Source: Candidatus Poribacteria bacterium
GTDB lineage: Bacteria; Poribacteria; WGA-4E; PCPOR2b
Length of the DNA: 8,637 nt
Direction of reading: 5' to 3'
NCBI GenBank assembly: GCA_027296925.1
Contig: JAPUIP010000152.1
Coordinates: 1 to 8,637 of the forward strand
Below the pieces are notes generated by a model. That model did no database searches and was not told where the DNA came from. It saw nothing but the letters and a program-made list of their open reading frames with translations. Both the position numbers and the translations under genes were made by a program. Position 1 is the stretch's first letter. The number at the start of each line of letters is the position of its first letter. Positions 5,388 through 8,637 of the stretch are shown piece after piece.

Positions 5388-7106
5388 TTACTCACGCCCC
5401 TTTAACAGTTCTCGAGCGTGCGCGAGTGTCGTCTCTGTCGTTTCGCCACCGTGCATCCGGGCAATCTCCTCGATCCGCTCCTTCGATGTGAGTTGTTTTG
5501 CCGTGATGATTGTCCGATCGCCCCCCACATGTTTTTCGACACGGAAATGCCGATCCGCTAGACGAGCAATCTGCGGGAGATGGGTGATGCAGATCACCTG
5601 ACGAAAACGCGACAATTCCTTCAATTTATCCCCGACAATATCTGCCGTATGCCCACCGATGCCGACATCGATTTCGTCATAGATCATCGTTGGGATGCAA
5701 TCCATCCGAGCGAGCACAGTTTTCAGCGCCAGCATAACGCGAGAGATCTCGCCGCCGGACGCGATTTTGGGCAAAGGTTTTGGCGCAGATCCAATGTTGG
5801 GTGAGATCAGGAATTCGATTTCATCCATCCCATCCTGCCGCAGTTCATAACGTCTTCCGTCGATCTCTAAAAGTCCATTCAGTGACGCAACGGGGCACAC
5901 GAGGATTTGGAAAATCGCTTTTTCCATACCCAACGTCTGCAGTTCCCGCTCGATGAGAGATTCGAGTTTCGTGGCGGTTTCTTTGCGCTTATTGGAGAGC
6001 GCAAATGCCAAGTTTTGTGCTTCTTCAGTCGCTGTGCGAATTTGACCTTCCAGATCTGCAATTCGCTCAGAACCGAGTTGGAGCTGTTGCAACTTTTGAG
6101 ACGCACCCTCCTGGTAGTCCAGGATTTCAGAAATCGAGTTCCCATACTTCCGCTTGAGTCGGTAGATGAGATCCAAACGCTCCTCAATTTCTGCGAGGCG
6201 ATGGGGATTAAATTCAATGGTATCGCGGTATTCACGAATCTGATAGGCGATATCCTCCAGTTCGTACAGCGCCGATTCCAAACGCTCATTCAATTCTGAC
6301 ACGCTTCCATCGATCTCGCCGATCTTTGAAGCCGTACTCACCACTTTTTTCAGCCCATCGAGAATCACAAAATCTGATTGGCTGCCGCCATAGAGTTGGT
6401 CATAGACAAGGCTTGCCGACTCAAAGCGGGTTTCCGCGTTGCTGAGGATGTGGCGTTCATTGATGAGCGTCTCCTCTTCTCCCTCCTGAAGTTGGGCCGC
6501 CTCCAGCTCTTCAAGTTGAAACTCCAGGAATTCCTTCTCACGTGTTGCGTCACGCAACGTATTGGAGAACTCAGCGAGTTCTCTCCGCAAAGCGTAGATC
6601 TCATCATATTTCTTGTGGACTTGCGATTGCAAGGCTTCAAGCCCGCCGAACGCATCGAGTAGTTCTCGATGGATTTCGGATCGGAAAAGGGATTGATGCT
6701 CGTGCTGACCGTGAATGTCGACCAACAGATTGCCGATGGCGTTGAGTAGCGTTAAGTTAACCATCTGTCCGTTGACGTGGCAACGATTCCGCCCGCTCGT
6801 GTTGATCTGTCGGGATAGAAGTAACGTCTCCTCCGGATCCAATGTTTCAGCCAGATCCGAATCGTTGAAGCCCTGCCAAACGGGATGATCGGGGGGCAGG
6901 ACCATCGCAATCTGAATCTTAGCGTGACTTGCGCCATCTTTGACGATTCCGGCCGCCCCTCGCTCACCGAGTGCGAGTCCCACGGCGTTTAAGATCACCG
7001 ATTTTCCGGCGCCTGTTTCGCCGGTGAGCACATTGAGTCCGGGAGAAAATTCTAGTTGAAGTTTATCGATCAGCGCGACATTGTGGATATAGAGCTCTTC
7101 AATCAT
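5388..7106 (-). CDS. recN: DNA repair protein RecN
   Basis: RecN is an SMC-like ATPase recruited early to double-strand breaks, where it holds DNA ends together for RecA-dependent repair. The 572 residues match the usual length. The N-terminal ATPase half starts directly with MIEELYIHNVALID and carries Walker A GETGAGKS (residues 29-36). DIHGQHEHQSL follows, a RecN hallmark. Residues of roughly 150-370 form the antiparallel coiled coil. The C-terminal half has the ABC signature region IASGGEISRVMLALK (from 448), Walker B TMIYDEIDVGIGG (catalytic D477-E478) and the THLPQIA motif. The ATG has AAGG close upstream. The start lies 66 bp after nadK on the same strand, a common pairing, so cotranscription is likely. 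I see no SOS-box-like palindrome just upstream. The gene is complete. Confidence 0.97.
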   Translation of the reverse strand: MIEELYIHNVALIDKLQLEFSPGLNVLTGETGAGKSVILNAVGLALGERGAAGIVKDGASHAKIQIAMVLPPDHPVWQGFNDSDLAETLDPEETLLLSRQINTSGRNRCHVNGQMVNLTLLNAIGNLLVDIHGQHEHQSLFRSEIHRELLDAFGGLEALQSQVHKKYDEIYALRRELAEFSNTLRDATREKEFLEFQLEELEAAQLQEGEEETLINERHILSNAETRFESASLVYDQLYGGSQSDFVILDGLKKVVSTASKIGEIDGSVSELNERLESALYELEDIAYQIREYRDTIEFNPHRLAEIEERLDLIYRLKRKYGNSISEILDYQEGASQKLQQLQLGSERIADLEGQIRTATEEAQNLAFALSNKRKETATKLESLIERELQTLGMEKAIFQILVCPVASLNGLLEIDGRRYELRQDGMDEIEFLISPNIGSAPKPLPKIASGGEISRVMLALKTVLARMDCIPTMIYDEIDVGIGGHTADIVGDKLKELSRFRQVICITHLPQIARLADRHFRVEKHVGGDRTIITAKQLTSKERIEEIARMHGGETTETTLAHARELLKGRE

Positions 7107-7172
7107 AGCCTTGAATCTACGAGTTGATGATTCACATGCTTACGCCATACACTTTCCACATAGCGCAATGCG

Positions 7173-8087
7173 TCACGTTTTCCGCTTCGTTCCCTCTCCC
7201 AGCATCAATTTCGTTCGCAAAACCTCGTAATAGCTCCGTCGCTGGGAGCGAATCAGCTTGATCGTCTTTTTCGCCTTACGCACACGGATTAAGCTGTTGG
7301 GGGCGAGGCAGTACGTCTCACGCGAACCATCCACAAACAGACTGACGCTGCTGTAATCGGATCGCATTGCAACGGTGATTTCTGAATCGCCGTGTGCAAT
7401 GAAGGGGCGGATAGTTAGCGAATGCGGCGCAATTGGCGTCAAAAGGATGGCATTGAGATGGGGTTCAACGATTGTCCCGCCAGTTGATAGGGAATAGCCG
7501 GTTGAACCACTTGGCGTGGCAATGATCAAACCGTCGGCGTTGTAGGTAAGGAACGGCTTGCCATCGATGTAGGTGTCCAACTCGATGAGCCGCGTATAAT
7601 GCCGCATCCACACATCGTTCAGTGCAAAGCAATGAGCGTGCTGCCGATCATGATCATCTACATTGATCTCCAACATCATTCGTTGATCAATTTCGTAATT
7701 CCCGTTGAGGATGTTGGTTAAAGCGGGATACAGTTCATCGAGCGAAACTTCGGTCAAAAAACCGAGGTGACCGAGATTAACGGCAAGGATGGGGACATTC
7801 TCGATTTGGGGGGTGTGCGCGGCGCTCAATAGGGTTCCATCTCCACCGAGCACCAACAAGAGGTCAGATTCCGCCACAACGCGATTCTGATCGCGTCCCT
7901 GGCAGGGAACACCGAGGCTCGCCGCCTGCTCATCAGAAATCAACGATTGGACGCCATGACCCCGGAGCCAATCTGAAGTGGCAGCGACGACCTGCGACGC
8001 TTTGGGTTTAGATGTATTGACAAAAAAACCGACCGTTTTCATAATCTGTGATTTGCCGGAAAATGGAAATTGCGCTTCAGTTTTCAT
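7173..8087 (-). CDS. nadK: NAD kinase
   Basis: NAD kinase phosphorylates NAD+ to NADP+ with ATP and is the only cellular route to NADP. The 304-residue frame shows GGDGT (81-85; D83 is the catalytic aspartate), NLGHLGFLTEV (104-114), the ALND segment (155-158, aspartate where many homologues have glutamate), and the long signature NADGLIIATPSGSTGYSLS (183-201). Two starts are possible: ATG at 8087, which overlaps the stop of the upstream remnant, and ATG at 8042 (residue 16). Both begin M-K-T and neither has a clear ribosome site. The conserved fold begins at MKTVGFFVN, so the second start gives a family-typical 289 residues and I slightly prefer it. The gene precedes recN on the same strand and appears intact. 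Confidence 0.96.
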   Translation of the reverse strand: MKTEAQFPFSGKSQIMKTVGFFVNTSKPKASQVVAATSDWLRGHGVQSLISDEQAASLGVPCQGRDQNRVVAESDLLLVLGGDGTLLSAAHTPQIENVPILAVNLGHLGFLTEVSLDELYPALTNILNGNYEIDQRMMLEINVDDHDRQHAHCFALNDVWMRHYTRLIELDTYIDGKPFLTYNADGLIIATPSGSTGYSLSTGGTIVEPHLNAILLTPIAPHSLTIRPFIAHGDSEITVAMRSDYSSVSLFVDGSRETYCLAPNSLIRVRKAKKTIKLIRSQRRSYYEVLRTKLMLGEGTKRKT

Positions 8088-8338
8088 GCGGGACGGTATG
8101 CGGTAACAGAGTCACATTGAATCGATCCTCCACTTCAACTGAGAGTTCTATCACGCGATCCGACGTAGCCAAATCTCGCATTGAGGCATCGTTCAATTTC
8201 ACTTCTATAATTCCATCTGTCGCGAAAACGTCAAGAATTTCAACTTCTGGTAGATTCTTGGCAAGTTTCTGACGGTAGGCTTCAACAACAGTGGATTGAA
8301 ATTTGGTTAAATTTTTCTTTTGTGTTCTGATGTTGCAT
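8077..8338 (-). pseudogene. Small frameshifted gene upstream of nadK, unknown family
   Basis: An ATG at 8336-8338 overlaps the preceding TAA (TAATG). A GGTG lies seven bases upstream. It opens MQHQNTKE and soon stops. If one A is removed from the run of five A at 8312-8316, the frame joins an 86-residue product running KFQSTVVEAYRQKLAK...ELSVEVEDRFNVTLLPHTVPHEN and ending at TGA 8077-8079, inside the first codons of nadK. Without the repair this second frame has no normal start before an internal GTG or ATG. The composition and charge pattern look coding. The end faintly recalls the last helix and strand of small MNT nucleotidyltransferases, but the GS-x-D-x-D active site is missing. I do not assign a function. 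It could be a decayed gene, or the extra A could be a sequencing error. Confidence 0.45.
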
Positions 8339-8412
8339 TAAATATCACCATCCTCAATGAGCTTTTTCATGAGGGCGACAATCTGACCCGCTTCTCTGAC
8401 GAGTTTGACGCA
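8338..8412 (-). pseudogene. C-terminal gene remnant, 24 codons
   Basis: On the minus strand, a frame after a TGA (8413-8415) reads CVKLVREAGQIVALMKKLIEDGDI and ends with the TAA that overlaps the ATG at 8338. It has an amphipathic, coding-like pattern but no start of its own. The stop-start overlap suggests it was the end of a gene translationally coupled to the next one. The rest of that gene has been lost, and the popT-like gene ends only 30 bp upstream. This is speculative. Confidence 0.25.
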
Positions 8413-8442
8413 TCACGTTTCCATTCCACGCTTTGCCACCGG

Positions 8443-8637
8443 CTACTCAATCCCTCCCGTTCGATGTTCCGCACGATAAAAGAGTAAAATGACCCCACAT
8501 CCAGCCAAAAACGCCAGAACTGTGAAAAGCAAATTCATGCTCGCGCGAGGAAGAATATGAGCGAGATCGATGCGTTCCTCGCCAATTAGTTCGTAGCTTC
8601 GGAAGGGCCAGAGACCGTAGAGCGAACCGACCATCAA
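8443..8637 (-). CDS. popT: DUF368 family protein, likely undecaprenyl-phosphate translocase PopT (3' end, partial)
   Basis: Only the last 64 codons lie in the window; the gene continues beyond the right edge. The segment VGSLYGLWPF matches the family's G-x-M-x-GSLRxLWPW end motif. A hydrophilic loop follows, then one transmembrane helix (about MNLLFTVLAFLAGCGVILLFY) and a short basic-to-acidic tail. DUF368 proteins are polytopic inner-membrane proteins. Members called PopT have been shown to move undecaprenyl phosphate back across the membrane for reuse in envelope synthesis. The start codons seen at the edge (TTG, ATG) are internal. The assignment rests on one motif and a topology, so it is probable but not certain. 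Confidence 0.65.
   Translation of the reverse strand: MMVGSLYGLWPFRSYELIGEERIDLAHILPRASMNLLFTVLAFLAGCGVILLFYRAEHRTGGIE

Noticed and set aside
5907..6299. Plus-strand open frame of 130 codons inside recN
   Set aside because: It is a shadow of the RecN coiled-coil region on the opposite strand.
7141..7172. Possible terminator or small RNA between nadK and recN
   Set aside because: No stable hairpin with a T tract is visible; the 66-bp gap looks like an ordinary intercistronic spacer.

Overview
The window looks like a chromosomal segment of an uncultivated, free-living or host-associated bacterium. It has about 50% G+C, mostly housekeeping genes, decaying accessory genes and a REP-type transposase with its own hairpin repeats. 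The coiled-coil linker after a KPF..EEVLARV..HL receiver end in the first gene is of a kind I associate with Poribacteria-like and cyanobacterial hybrid regulators. The phylum assignment is only a guess from style.

Layout, left to right. Positions 16-1302 (+) hold a sigma-54-type AAA+ activator whose receiver domain is missing except for its last helix. Positions 1303-1465 are a convergent intergenic stretch with a four-run G tract (G-quadruplex candidate) and a 15-bp tandem duplication. All other genes are on the minus strand and are read from right to left: the end of a DUF368/PopT undecaprenyl-phosphate translocase (8443-8637, cut by the window edge), a degenerate stretch with remnants of one or two small genes (8077-8412), nadK (7173-8087), recN (5388-7106), a REP-associated tyrosine transposase with flanking GGAG...CTCC repeats (4703-5385), a wrecked indolepyruvate/2-oxoacid:ferredoxin oxidoreductase gene (2978-4648), a 155-bp palindromic element (2813-2967), aroE (1912-2772) and zapA (1466-1831).

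The intact genes are core functions: NADP supply (NAD kinase), double-strand-break repair (RecN), aromatic amino acid synthesis (shikimate dehydrogenase), Z-ring assembly (ZapA) and lipid-carrier recycling (PopT). nadK next to recN is a common bacterial pairing. The accessory parts between them are decaying. The oxidoreductase carries a one-base frameshift and has also lost about half its coding length. The sigma-54 regulator has lost its input domain and has a degenerate GAFTGA loop. A small gene upstream of nadK is frameshifted at an A5 run.

The most interesting system is the transposase cassette. The left flank is a textbook double-REP (BIME-like) structure: two perfect hairpins, each preceded by a GGAG tetranucleotide, facing each other inside an outer 8-bp stem. 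The right flank is a related 42-bp inverted repeat lying 2 bp past the recN stop codon. I see no clearly new multi-gene defence or biosynthetic system here.
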